From Trypanosoma brucei gambiense DAL972 (Eukaryota; Euglenozoa; Kinetoplastea; Trypanosomatida; Trypanosomatidae), in the NCBI RefSeq assembly GCF_000210295.1, contig NC_026739.1:654262-718261 (forward strand): a stretch of DNA of 64,000 nucleotides, written 5' to 3'. The position numbers were made by a program, and so were the translations under genes. The notes under the pieces were generated by a model. It was not told the origin of the DNA. It did not search any database and saw only the letters and a program-made list of their open reading frames with translations. The number at the start of each line of letters is the position of its first letter. Within the stretch, counting starts at the first letter, position 1. Of this stretch, positions 8,912-18,550 are shown one piece after another.

Positions 8912-9828
8912 TGTGTGAGTATTGATGTATAGGATTGAGGTATACGTCTCTGCGAACGTGGGGAAACTGAAATGAAAAAGGGGGAAGAAGTGCTGCATAC
9001 CATAAGGAAAGCAATATATATGAAGGGTTGAACTGAAATCTGAAAAAAATGGAGAGAACATCTTGGGAGAAGACTATCGAATAAGGAGAAGAGGAAGGAC
9101 ACGACGCAGTTGAAGTAAATAAATTAATATACGGCAACAGTGAAAACTAGCGTGTTAGAAGGGGGAAAAAAGAAAAAAAAAACGAGTAGACAATAACGTA
9201 ATAAAATCTACCCGAAGGGGATGTATAATGGCGACTGTTCAAGGTAAGTAGGGTAGTGTGCCTTTCTTTTCATTTGTTGACGAATCATCCTTGTGCGGAT
9301 GCGGCCCGGCGTTTTCTTTGGGGTTTGTTGTTTCCTTACGTTGCGTTATGTTATGTTATGTTTATGTTTTGTGATTTGGTGCATAAGGAAAAGGTAATAT
9401 GTGAAGTTGTGTCGCCTGAAAGAGCGTGATTGAAAAAGGAACGGAAACACGAAGAGGAAGTTGAAAAGTAAATATCGGGTTTAAATCGTCTTCAGGAATT
9501 CAACTCTTTTTTCCTTGTGTTTTTTCGTTCCCCACAAACGACGAACTTTAAACACACAGGTGAAGACGCGTAAGCATATGTATTTATATATATATGGTTT
9601 TCAAACTCTCATACTCCATGAGATGTCCCCTTATCTGGGAGCGGATTTTCATTGGGTTTGAGAATAGTGCGGAGATGTGTTGGTTCTCTCGAAATTTCCT
9701 TTGTTATTTTATTCTTTTTCTGACAATCATTTTTCTTTTTTTTTTTTTATCGCTGTTGTTGGTGAGTGGCACGTACATGAAGAACGTATACTTGGACGTA
9801 TTGGTAGATAAAGTGCTTGCTCTTTTGG

Positions 9829-9848
9829 CACACACACACACACACACA
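9829..9848. repeat. (CA)10 microsatellite
   Basis: Ten units within the long gene-free stretch. Confidence 0.95.
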
Positions 9849-9914
9849 ATTCGCGAGCAGATTTTCGAAGTAAGCGAAAACGCATCTATGACAGTATTTA
9901 ATGGTGGTGATGTT

Positions 9915-9939
9915 TATATATATATATATATATATATAT
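9915..9939. repeat. (TA)n microsatellite
   Basis: About twelve units, 66 bases after the CA run. Confidence 0.95.
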
Positions 9940-10762
9940 CTTTATCAAATTGCGGTTGCATGTTGTGTCTTTACGTTTGGAAGTTGTGACTTTCGATGGC
10001 AGGAACTTTCACTGATTGGGGGAAAAAATAAGAAAGGTGAGAAATATCACCAAATAATGTTGTAAATTGTACCTTAGTGAAAATCTGTTTGTTAGGTTCT
10101 TCTTCCCCTATTTTCATCGTTTAATGGTCATCAAAACGGTCTAATAGGGTGACGAATAAATGAGGTGTATAAGAGAGGAAGAGGAAGAAAGAATATAATA
10201 TATGATAGAAAAGGAATTGTGGAAGGAAAAGGAAGAAAGTTGATTGAAAATACCGATTTGTTTTGTCGCTCAACGTCGTCAGGTGCTGGGATGTCGGGCA
10301 GGTGCTCGTGGTGACGGGACAACCACAGATAAGAGGGAAATAACCGAGAAGAAGAAGTGTAAGTTGATGTGTGATAGAGAATCTTGTGGTTAAGGTCACC
10401 ACAACAAAGTAATAAGGAAAAAAAAAATAACGCGAGGCAGAGAAAGTAGAATCAACGAGAGTGTGCCCTCGTTCGCGCCATACTGCTAAATAGCGAGATT
10501 CATAAAGCACAATACCAGCTTTATAAGTAGCAGGATGCTCTCTGATTTTGGTCAAATGAATAAATACATTGCCGTATTTGGCTTCCTAGGTCTGAAAAAT
10601 AGTCTCAGGGGGTTCTCCATATGTTTTTTATTTCTCTCTACGGTCTTAATGGTTCTTATTGTGTTGTTAATTCCTTCTGACATCGTTTCAGACTTAACAT
10701 GATGGATAACACATTTAAAAACATGTCGGCACACCTTCTGCTTTTCTTCTTTCTTTCTGCTT

Positions 10763-10780
10763 TATATATATATATATATA
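10763..10780. repeat. (TA)9 between pyrimidine tract and acceptor AG
   Basis: Lies between the C/T tract (10741-10760) and the AG at 10788-10789 of the PH/kelch gene. Confidence 0.9.
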
Positions 10781-10811
10781 CGAACAAAGGGAAATTGGTG
10801 ATACATTCCTG

Positions 10812-12689
10812 ATGACGCACGGTAGTAATAATGATTCTACCAAGATTTCCTCGTGGTTGCAAAAGAAAGCGGAATGGCGCTTTGCCTGGGATCGTCGTTT
10901 CGTGGTTCTTGAGGGGCTGCGGCTGTCGTATCGAATAGAAGAAAATGGGCCCGTGAAGAAATGTGGCATTATTGCATCACTTCTTCGTCAGGTTGATTCT
11001 AACAACTCACATGCATTTCGTGTATGGTTGAAGGATGGTGAATGTTGGACTCTGCGGGCTGAGAGCAGTGAAGTACACCAAATGTGGGTTGACGAAATTA
11101 CTCGTGTGCTTGAGAGGGAGGCGTTGTTTGACGCAAAAAATACACGTAAAGGTGTGGTACTAAAACAAGGACTGTGGACGGGCAAGTGGAGGCAGCGATT
11201 CGTGGAACTTGAGGGGTGCCGAATTGCCTATCGTGAAAAGAAAGAGGGTCCGGTACGGCACCGCTATGAAATTGTTTCGGCAGACGTTCGAAGAGGTGAG
11301 GAGAGCAAAGGGGACGAACTGTTAGTAACAACAGAAGGGGGTAATTCGTTCTGGCTCAAGTTTACAACGCCCGAGCAGTGTGAAGATTGGATGTGTACTA
11401 TGTTGCGTGGGGTGAGGCGTTCCTTGCCGTGGCATTGGTTGCCGGTGATACCTCTACGGCATCCTCTCCATTGTGAAATTGGGCTACAATTTCATGCCGC
11501 TTCCAGCACTACAAGAGGTGGTTCGACTGTGTACTGCTACGGCGGATCCCCCACCTCGGCACTCTTTCGTTATCTTCCCTCTAATGATTTATTTGTACCA
11601 TTAGTTCAACGAGGAACAGTTGTGCGTAATCTCGTGTCTATCCGACTATCTGCACAGCATCCTATTAGTTTTGTTGACGCCTTGCCGTACGAGGAAAGCG
11701 CGCATGCTAAACTCCGTCCACCTCCCTTGCTTGGTGCTGCCATGTGCACCCTCAGGGGTGTCCGTTCCTCTCCACAAGCTGCAGCATCATATACCGATGA
11801 TTTTAATACAAGCGCCGGTTCTTCTGCCGTTGTGAATGGGAGCTCGTGCACAAATTTGGTCGATTGCCTTGTTTTGGTAGGTGGTCGTGGAGATTCAGGT
11901 ATAATACGTGATGCCACAACAGAGGTGTGGTGGTGCGTTTTCAGTGAAACACGTGGACAGTGGACTCGCTGTGCTGTGGAGAAGTCTGTGCTCCCTAATC
12001 GCACGTTCCACACACTAAGTGCCATTAGCCCAAAGGAGGCGATTCTTGTTGGTGGTGTCGATGAGAACAATCAGCCATGCTCTGAGTGCTTTTCACTGTC
12101 TTGGTCCAATGAGATCGACGATGCGGATATTTGCTTCTCTTTCCCACCCACAATAACAGCTGTGACCCCTCTTCCATATCCCCTCGCTCTCCACGCAGCG
12201 GTGGTGATGAAGGATGGTTCGCTGCTTGTTGTGGGAGGCGGAGATACGAGTCGAGGATCACAACCAACCTCTAGTCATTTTTTTCGTTTGGCTGACGTTG
12301 GTGGATCGTGGGAACGAGTAACATTAGAACCCCCGCTACCATCCATGTACAATATCACCGCCGCGGCGGCTGTTATCGAAGATAAAGAATATGTGCTTGT
12401 TTTGGGTGAGCCCCGAAATGCGCGGCGAGTGCCCACGTTGTACAGGGTAATATTTAAAGACTACACAAAAGGAACTGTGGACGAGATACCATTTGTTAAT
12501 GAGTTTAAGCCCCAGTGTAGCTATGGAGCGTCAATGCATATATCGGATGGCTATTTGTATATTATTGGTGGAAGGGTGTGTGGTCCTGTGGAAAATGACT
12601 ACGAATCGGGGCTGCCGATGAACGAACCGATTAGGGCAGTGATTGGCGTTAGGGAGGATCCTGCTAATTATGACGAAAGAGCAGAATAG
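10812..12689 (+). CDS. Tandem PH-domain and kelch-repeat protein
   Basis: Residues ~11-98 and ~108-200 are two PH domains in tandem. Each starts with a WLQKKAEWRFAWDRRFVVLEG-like beta1-beta2 pair and ends in a helix with the conserved Trp (MWVDEITRVL; DWMCTMLRGV). They are more alike to each other than expected by chance (RRFVVLEGLRLSYR and QRFVELEGCRIAYR), suggesting duplication. Residues ~205-620 hold kelch/galactose-oxidase-like blades with repeated glycine pairs: LVGGRGDSG, ILVGGVDENN, LLVVGGGDTS and LYIIGGRVCG. PH domains usually bind phosphoinositides or proteins and kelch propellers bind proteins, so a membrane- or cytoskeleton-associated scaffold is inferred. No catalytic motif was seen. 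The start is the first ATG after the AG at 10788-10789. Confidence 0.85.
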   Translation: MTHGSNNDSTKISSWLQKKAEWRFAWDRRFVVLEGLRLSYRIEENGPVKKCGIIASLLRQVDSNNSHAFRVWLKDGECWTLRAESSEVHQMWVDEITRVLEREALFDAKNTRKGVVLKQGLWTGKWRQRFVELEGCRIAYREKKEGPVRHRYEIVSADVRRGEESKGDELLVTTEGGNSFWLKFTTPEQCEDWMCTMLRGVRRSLPWHWLPVIPLRHPLHCEIGLQFHAASSTTRGGSTVYCYGGSPTSALFRYLPSNDLFVPLVQRGTVVRNLVSIRLSAQHPISFVDALPYEESAHAKLRPPPLLGAAMCTLRGVRSSPQAAASYTDDFNTSAGSSAVVNGSSCTNLVDCLVLVGGRGDSGIIRDATTEVWWCVFSETRGQWTRCAVEKSVLPNRTFHTLSAISPKEAILVGGVDENNQPCSECFSLSWSNEIDDADICFSFPPTITAVTPLPYPLALHAAVVMKDGSLLVVGGGDTSRGSQPTSSHFFRLADVGGSWERVTLEPPLPSMYNITAAAAVIEDKEYVLVLGEPRNARRVPTLYRVIFKDYTKGTVDEIPFVNEFKPQCSYGASMHISDGYLYIIGGRVCGPVENDYESGLPMNEPIRAVIGVREDPANYDERAE

Positions 12690-14010
12690 ATTTTTTTGTC
12701 TGTTTTCACAAAACAGAACATGAGGACAGTAAGCATGTAGCCACACTACGAAAAAGAAAAAGAGGAGGGGCATCGTACGGAACTATTACATCAGCAAATA
12801 CATCCGTGTCAACGCGCGTGCCAATGCGCTGCTTGCACCAGTAGCGGTGAGAGATGCTTTAACCATCGTACTCACTGCATTTGTCTTGGTGTGAGAATTC
12901 AGTATAATAGAACCCGTGAAATCGTGTAGTGTTGTAAGAGTATTGGCTGCCGACGCTCGGTGTTCTTTTTCTCTTTTAAATGTTGTATTTATCTCTGCCA
13001 CTCAGCTGGCACACGTTCGTTCATTGCTTTCCCATCCTTTTATTATTATTGTTGTTGGCGGTGCTGCAACCACTTCCTCGTATTATCGCCGTGGCGCGCG
13101 CCGCTACTTTATGCAGTGATGGCCGTTTTCTCGCTTCTTTCATTTCTAAAAACTTTGAACGGCGCTTTCCTCGTCGACGCTTTACATGTCAGCGGTTCAT
13201 GAAAGCAAATAGTGGCTAGAGAGCTACTGTTGATGCCGAGTTGCTAAATACCTTGAATAATGGTTTCCTTTGATTTCACTGATGATTTGGCGCCGCTTCT
13301 CCCCCTTTTGATCTAAATATTGAATATTGTTGCTGTTTTTTTTTTTTTATGTGTGTTTGCCTCTCGCTTCATTTTACCACCTGTATCAGAGGTGGAGACA
13401 CTTCCGCATCTGAAGTGCTGAAGCAATAGCCGTGCTGAGCGAGAAAGGTAAAAAAGAACGATTGGCGTGACATGATGGATGTACACGTCTGTTGTGCATC
13501 CACAAATATGCATGTTGTAACTCATATGGTATGGAGATCGATGGGAATCGGTGTTTAGTCAAAATTGAACATTTTCATGAGGGATGTGCTCGGAAGAAAT
13601 TTCGTTTTTGTTCTCAATCACCTATTTTCCCTCATCTTTTTTTTGGTATCGATGAGCAGTATATTCATGCATTTCATCGAATGAATAGAAACGCTGTCTC
13701 TTTACTTGGTTGTTATAAATTTCTCTTTCTTACAACTGTCTCCGGCTCTCAGAAGTTATCCACCCATGTGTCCTTTTTTTTTTTTTGTAGTTCATTCGGG
13801 GCGTGTCCGATCTCTCCACTTTCTTTTGGTGTTTTTTTTTTCTTTCTTACTCTACCTCTCCACTCACGGGTCTAAACTTGTACTCAGGGCCACATTCGTA
13901 TATATATATATATTAATATATAGCAAGTACGAGTATCTACGTACAAAGGATATATTTAGTCTGTAAAGCTTTGTTGCCTCGCGTACGTAATTGCCTGTAC
14001 GGCGTACCCA
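12690..14010 (+). other. Intergenic, 1.3 kb, T-rich
   Basis: Several T runs (e.g. ~13338-13350, 13778-13792 and 13833-13842) and a TA run near 13899-13913. Only short frames dominated by T-rich codons are open. No gene seen. The last third carries the pyrimidine tracts expected upstream of the gene at 14011. Confidence 0.5.
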
Positions 14011-14877
14011 ATGCAACCAAGAAAAACGGTTAAAAAAGTAGATGTGGAGCCATCTCCTGAGGAGGATGCGGAGCTTCTTCCCCATTTGAAGGTATCAGCG
14101 AAGTGGTCGGAACGTGCTGTGAACAATGGTAAGAGCTTAAGTCAGGTGCAATTTCTACTCGGAGCCCTTGGGAAACAATTAGAGGATTGCAATAAGGAAC
14201 TTGCATCCGTGTACGCAAACGCTGATTTGCTGTCATCACTGCGTATAACCGAGTACCGGCAGCGTAACACACCTGGTGGGTTGCTTACACCTACACGGAA
14301 GGCGCGGACGAAGCGTAACGCATCAACACGTCCAGTGGCGCGGCAGCAACTGGACGAAAACAGTACGGAAGCACTGATTGCTGCCATGGATGAAAAGAAA
14401 CGCGCAAGGGTTACAGCTGCACTCATTGCGTTTTTTAAACGGGATATGCAAGAGCAAAATAGTCCCGCTTACCAAAACGCTAGCACACCTGTACCTCAGG
14501 GTGCGAACCATTCGTCCACGCGCACGTCGCAAACGTTGGGTCGCATTCCCTCCGCTAATTCCCACACTATGTTATGTGAATCAAACAAAGGTAATCAACC
14601 GTCTTGTTCAAATGGGAACGAGTTGCCCACTCTTTTGTCTGAGACTCAGCAGCAACAGCTTCGGCGGCACCGCGATATACCACCGGAATTGTGGGATGAG
14701 ATGGCGAAGTTACGACTTAGACGACTCAGCTTAGAAGAGAAAATCGGGAGTCTACTCAGTAACATCAACGCGCAAACGGAGCGGTTTGGTTTACTGATGG
14801 AGGTCCAAGGGGTTAATTCCTATTCCACGGAAAGTGTGAATCGCGCGATTGAAATGATACGCCAGAAACGAGCTTGA
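14011..14877 (+). CDS. Hypothetical coiled-coil protein, 288 aa
   Basis: I do not recognise this protein. It begins with a basic stretch, followed by an acidic patch (EPSPEEDAELLPHLKV). Residues ~45-85 form a probable coiled coil (VQFLLGALGKQLEDCNKELASV). A basic, proline-flanked segment follows at ~90-115, then a helix rich in Lys/Arg/Ala (~130-150). The middle (~155-215) is Ser/Asn/Gln-rich and likely disordered. The C-terminus (~220-288) is helical and charged (ELWDEMAKLRLRRLSLEEKIGSLL). There is no transmembrane segment and no enzyme motif. Coding character is supported by the single long frame, normal codon composition against the T-rich flanks, and a pyrimidine tract upstream. A cytoskeletal or nuclear adaptor role is possible but not shown. 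Confidence 0.8.
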   Translation: MQPRKTVKKVDVEPSPEEDAELLPHLKVSAKWSERAVNNGKSLSQVQFLLGALGKQLEDCNKELASVYANADLLSSLRITEYRQRNTPGGLLTPTRKARTKRNASTRPVARQQLDENSTEALIAAMDEKKRARVTAALIAFFKRDMQEQNSPAYQNASTPVPQGANHSSTRTSQTLGRIPSANSHTMLCESNKGNQPSCSNGNELPTLLSETQQQQLRRHRDIPPELWDEMAKLRLRRLSLEEKIGSLLSNINAQTERFGLLMEVQGVNSYSTESVNRAIEMIRQKRA

Positions 14878-15311
14878 ACACTCATTCTTTATATGTTTCG
14901 TACTGTTACGCTTTTGCATATGTTTTTACCTTCTCACAACGATAATAAAGAAAAAAAAGTAAAAGGCCATGATGCGAGATAACTTTAGTGAATTGAAGTT
15001 GCTGGCTTGTGGACTCATTATGTAGTATGGCAAAATGTTTCTCTGCACAACTTTATTGAGTTATTGCCAACATATATACACACTCCGCGAATAGCCCTTC
15101 CCTTGTTAAAGATGTTGATTCAAAAGTTAGCATTTTTCCCCCACCGAAAATAAAAAGATCATAATATCAGTTTTCCATGGAAATAGGTTATTTCTTCGAT
15201 ATCGTTATCCCCAATTTTTATTGAATGACTTCTCTTCTTTTTTTCTTTTGGTCGCTTCTCTGATGGCACCAGTTCGTCATTCTATCAAATTCCTTTCGAT
15301 CATTTTAGTTA
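14878..15311 (+). other. Intergenic with strong pyrimidine tract before the AAA+ gene
   Basis: AT-rich 3' UTR, then a pyrimidine-rich tract (15225-15260) and an AG at 15271-15272. No ATG lies between that AG and 15312. No gene seen. Confidence 0.55.
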
Positions 15312-17798
15312 ATGAGCTGGAAATATTCGAATCAGGAGAAGTTATTTTTGCTTCGCAAATGGCCCGAGCTACTGGAAGACGCCATTAACGTTGATGGGGA
15401 ACTCAGTCTTCCGAAAGATGAAGTCGGTGGCGCTGGAAGACAGGCCGATGCAGCGAAAAACAGTTTCAACTTTAGTCCAACATTTCGGCTTCCATTTAAG
15501 GCTTGGGAGGCAATTTTCACGCTACTAGACAATATCGCACCCACAGACCTGCCGTCTCAACTGTGTGAGGAGCTTCACTCCGTTTACGGTGTTAATCCAC
15601 TCATCGCACTTATGGTACATTCGTGTTGTTGGTTTGACAAAGGCATTGATGACAAAGTTTTCAGTGATCAGCTGTCCAGCTTAAGCGGAGTCACGAAGGA
15701 ACTTCAACTTCAGTCGCAAAATTACAGTATGCCAAGTGATCAAAAGGGAGCGCTGGATGCGGCGACCGTCGCGACAGGTATCCTAATCGATGTGCTTTCC
15801 TTGAGGAAGCGGTGGGATGAGGGATCTGAGGGCACTGAACGAGGCGTAGAGGAAGCAATTAATAGCCTTATTGAGTGGAGTGCTCCGAAGAGACCTGTAA
15901 TTGAACTTGCGCGTGCGCTCATTGTAGGAGTTGTTGCGTATGCCTACGTTAAACCTCAATTTGCTGCCGCTGCAACCAACTTACTGAGAAAAGCGCAAAC
16001 GTCTGTGAATGAATCCATGGTCGAATGCACTAGGTCCCGCAGCGGCCGTAGCACCGAAGCTGTTTCTCCCTACAACATAACTGATTGGCGTGTCGTAAAA
16101 TGTCTCGAGACGGAACTGGTGCTTAGGCAAAAACACCAAGATATCAGTGACTTTCTCAGTGCGACAAATCGTTGGTGGTTAACGTTACCAGAAACGAATC
16201 CTTTTAAAGAGAAAAAAGGTTCTCGCACGGTGAGCGCTGAGGAACGCTGGCATGCTGTGCGTTCCAGGTATGTTGGGCAGCAACATGTTTGGTCGTCACT
16301 GATTGAACATTTCCTTAGTATTGGTGTAGTGGAAGCGGTTAAACCAACTGTCATTGTTCTCTTTGGGCCGTCGGGCTACGGGAAGTCTGAAATGGCACGG
16401 CTCATTGCGTGCGCGCTTCATAAGTGTACCCCTAGCGAGGCTGAGACGGAGGGCCATTTGGTACACATTCACTTACCGTCGTTTTGTACGCGAGACTCCA
16501 TCTACTCGCTAGTTGATCCACCTGCAGCTCACATAGGTGAGGGAATACTCCTCTCAGCACTGCGTAGGAATAAGGAGGCAGTTGTGGTACTTGACGAATT
16601 CGAGAAGGGGAGCGCAGAGGCAATTCAGAACTTGTGGTTATCCGCCTTTCAAAAACATGGCACATTGCGGTCCTTGAAGGATGCGGCACGATCTATTTCA
16701 ACAGAGCGGGTTACCTTTGTACTAACTTGTAACATAGCCGCTGATGTTATTGCTTCCGATGAGGAGCGCTATTTGAAAGCCTCCAATGAAAAGGAACGGG
16801 CGGCGATGCGCGCAGAGTGGACAAAGATATGCATGGATGTGTGTCGTAAAACGATGCATGATCCGTTTGTCAATCGAGTTGACTACTTCTTTCCCTTCGT
16901 GCCGTACACAGTGGAAGAGAAGCAGCAGTTTGTGAAACTTCAACTCTCCCGCATCATTGAAGATCAGCGAGTGAAAGGGGTGCACATGTATATTGCACCA
17001 CAGTTGGTCAGGGTGCTTGCCGATCAATTGCAAACGTTTCACTCGTCGAATATTGAAGGGATATTGAGGCCGTTGTTAATGAAAATATATCAGAAGAAGT
17101 GGAAAAAGGCGGTCATCACAGTTGAAGAGAGGATAAACTGTCATTCGTATGTTGTTATCCCTGCTGCTGACTCGGAAGGGGGAGAAATACCGTGGACATC
17201 AATGCCAGGTGGCGCGAGCTCGTTGGAACATTATGATGGCCCGGAAAGAACTGGAAATCATTCAGCCGAGAGGCAACAGCGGCGCACAGTAGAGCAGGAA
17301 GCCATCAACAGTATCGAGAGTTCTCGCCGGAGTAGTAAAATTGCTTCAAACTCACGCGGAAATTCACGTTCAGCAAACCACACCCGAACGTCACAGGTGG
17401 CGCAGTCCGCAGACTGCGCCATGCTTCTAGAAACGGACGTTGAGCGGGAACTGAGACTAGAGTTGGAAAAGGCTACAGAGCTGCTACTGGAGAAAGACAA
17501 GGAAATTGAGTGTCTGAAACATAAAGTTCTTCTGTTAGAAAGAATTGTGGCAGTGCTATTGGCAACCACACTATGTTTTATGCTTCTTCTCTCCATGATT
17601 ATAGGTACAAAAATGGTTCTTATCTTGGCTGTTGCTCTAACGGGTTTCATGTCCCTACTCGTTGGAATGCCCTTGAAGCTCTTAATAGGTGCTTTAAGAA
17701 CCCTTTATAGTGTTCTCGGCCCCATGGGTTCTGCAATCGCATTTGGTATTATGTCACTGTGGTTGTCGAATGCTGTTCGCAGTGTAGCAACCTGTTGA
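15312..17798 (+). CDS. Clp/torsin-like AAA+ ATPase with C-terminal membrane segments
   Basis: The 828-residue protein has a ~310-residue helical N-terminal region of no recognised family. One AAA+ module follows, of the ClpB-D2/torsin type: Walker A GPSGYGKS (Lys358), Walker B VVVLDEFEKG (Asp428, Glu429), sensor-1 FVLTCN (Asn474), and an arginine-finger-like FVNRVDYFFPF (Arg522). A small helical domain carries IEGILRPLL, where a sensor-2 Arg would sit. Residues ~640-705 are polar and low in complexity, ~710-740 form a coiled coil (ERELRLELEKATELLLEKDKEIE), and ~744-822 contain three hydrophobic spans. That anchors the ATPase by its C-terminus, probably with the AAA module in the cytosol; the topology is inferred. 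A protein-remodelling role at a membrane is likely from the family. Substrate and organelle are unknown. Confidence 0.8.
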   Translation: MSWKYSNQEKLFLLRKWPELLEDAINVDGELSLPKDEVGGAGRQADAAKNSFNFSPTFRLPFKAWEAIFTLLDNIAPTDLPSQLCEELHSVYGVNPLIALMVHSCCWFDKGIDDKVFSDQLSSLSGVTKELQLQSQNYSMPSDQKGALDAATVATGILIDVLSLRKRWDEGSEGTERGVEEAINSLIEWSAPKRPVIELARALIVGVVAYAYVKPQFAAAATNLLRKAQTSVNESMVECTRSRSGRSTEAVSPYNITDWRVVKCLETELVLRQKHQDISDFLSATNRWWLTLPETNPFKEKKGSRTVSAEERWHAVRSRYVGQQHVWSSLIEHFLSIGVVEAVKPTVIVLFGPSGYGKSEMARLIACALHKCTPSEAETEGHLVHIHLPSFCTRDSIYSLVDPPAAHIGEGILLSALRRNKEAVVVLDEFEKGSAEAIQNLWLSAFQKHGTLRSLKDAARSISTERVTFVLTCNIAADVIASDEERYLKASNEKERAAMRAEWTKICMDVCRKTMHDPFVNRVDYFFPFVPYTVEEKQQFVKLQLSRIIEDQRVKGVHMYIAPQLVRVLADQLQTFHSSNIEGILRPLLMKIYQKKWKKAVITVEERINCHSYVVIPAADSEGGEIPWTSMPGGASSLEHYDGPERTGNHSAERQQRRTVEQEAINSIESSRRSSKIASNSRGNSRSANHTRTSQVAQSADCAMLLETDVERELRLELEKATELLLEKDKEIECLKHKVLLLERIVAVLLATTLCFMLLLSMIIGTKMVLILAVALTGFMSLLVGMPLKLLIGALRTLYSVLGPMGSAIAFGIMSLWLSNAVRSVATC

Positions 17799-18550
17799 TC
17801 GGTGTTCATGTGTTGTTTAGTACTTTTGCTGTTCTCGCTGTTTTATCAACTGTTCCCTACGTAAGCTCTTCGCGAATCTTTTTTTTTTCTTTGTGATTCC
17901 TACTTCACTTCCCCGTGCGAGTGTGGGAGGAAGTGGAGTTTGTTCTACCTTTAGAACGTGTCACTGCGGTGCCTGCTTACATTATACTGCCGCAAAGGAG
18001 TATTGCTGGTGCTGTAAATTCAACAACTCAACCGTGCCGTTCCAGCCTCTCTCCATTTTTTTCAGGAGCAGTTGTGATTGATGAGGGATTATAATCATCT
18101 GTATTTTTCGTTGTTATAATTGCTGTTATTGCTGTCATTACGGTTCACTGTTTTCAGAAGAAGAGAAACATTTTTTTTAAAAAATACTTTGCCAATAATA
18201 GTGCCTCAACCGGAAAAGGTAGACAAAAAACAAGAGTGAAACTGCCGTTAAAATATATCGATTCAGGTGAAACACTTGCCAGTTTTCACTATTGATTCCG
18301 CAAACATATAGTAGCGGCATATCAACGATACAAAAACAAAGAATACAACAACTGTATAGGAAGAAGCGCATATTGCTGTGTTCTTTCACCAAACATATAA
18401 CTATATATATATATATACCCACAGTGACATAGATATAGAATAAACTAGCCTTTTCTTATATTATTAAACACTTTTATTTAGTGTTGCAAACTTAACATAT
18501 TTGTTTGGAGGTAGTACCGCTTCTATTTAGGTGGCAAGGAGTGGCTAGCA
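17799..18550 (+). other. Intergenic between AAA+ gene and RAB28
   Basis: Holds a T8A6 self-complementary tract at 18171-18184 and a short TA run near 18403-18416. A T-rich stretch ends in an AG at 18480-18481, a likely RAB28 acceptor. No gene seen. Confidence 0.5.

Larger units (their letters stand above)
8634..10811 (+). other. Longest gene-free stretch (2.2 kb)
   Basis: Contains GATT repeats near 8808-8827, (TA)n at 8893-8911, 9915-9939 and 10763-10780, (CA)10 at 9829-9848, and GTTAT repeats near 9342-9360. Purine-rich blocks lie at ~8930-9230 and 10130-10260. One ATG frame of 131 codons (9594-9989) runs through the CA and TA microsatellites and is not credible. No tRNA or snoRNA-like element recognised. 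It probably holds a long desaturase 3' UTR and the PH/kelch gene's 5' splice region. Confidence 0.5.

Noticed and set aside
9594..9989. 131-codon ATG frame in the long spacer
   Set aside because: It runs through T runs, the CA repeat and the TA repeat, giving low-complexity residues (alternating Thr-His and Tyr-Ile) and no family resemblance.
10121..10555. 144-codon minus-strand frame
   Set aside because: It is opposite to all other genes, is made from a pyrimidine-rich minus strand (Phe/Leu/Ser/Tyr bias), and has no recognisable domain.
13492..13966. Frames of 86-127 codons before the gene at 14011
   Set aside because: Phe/Ser/Leu-rich products of T-rich sequence; they overlap the expected splice region of the next gene.
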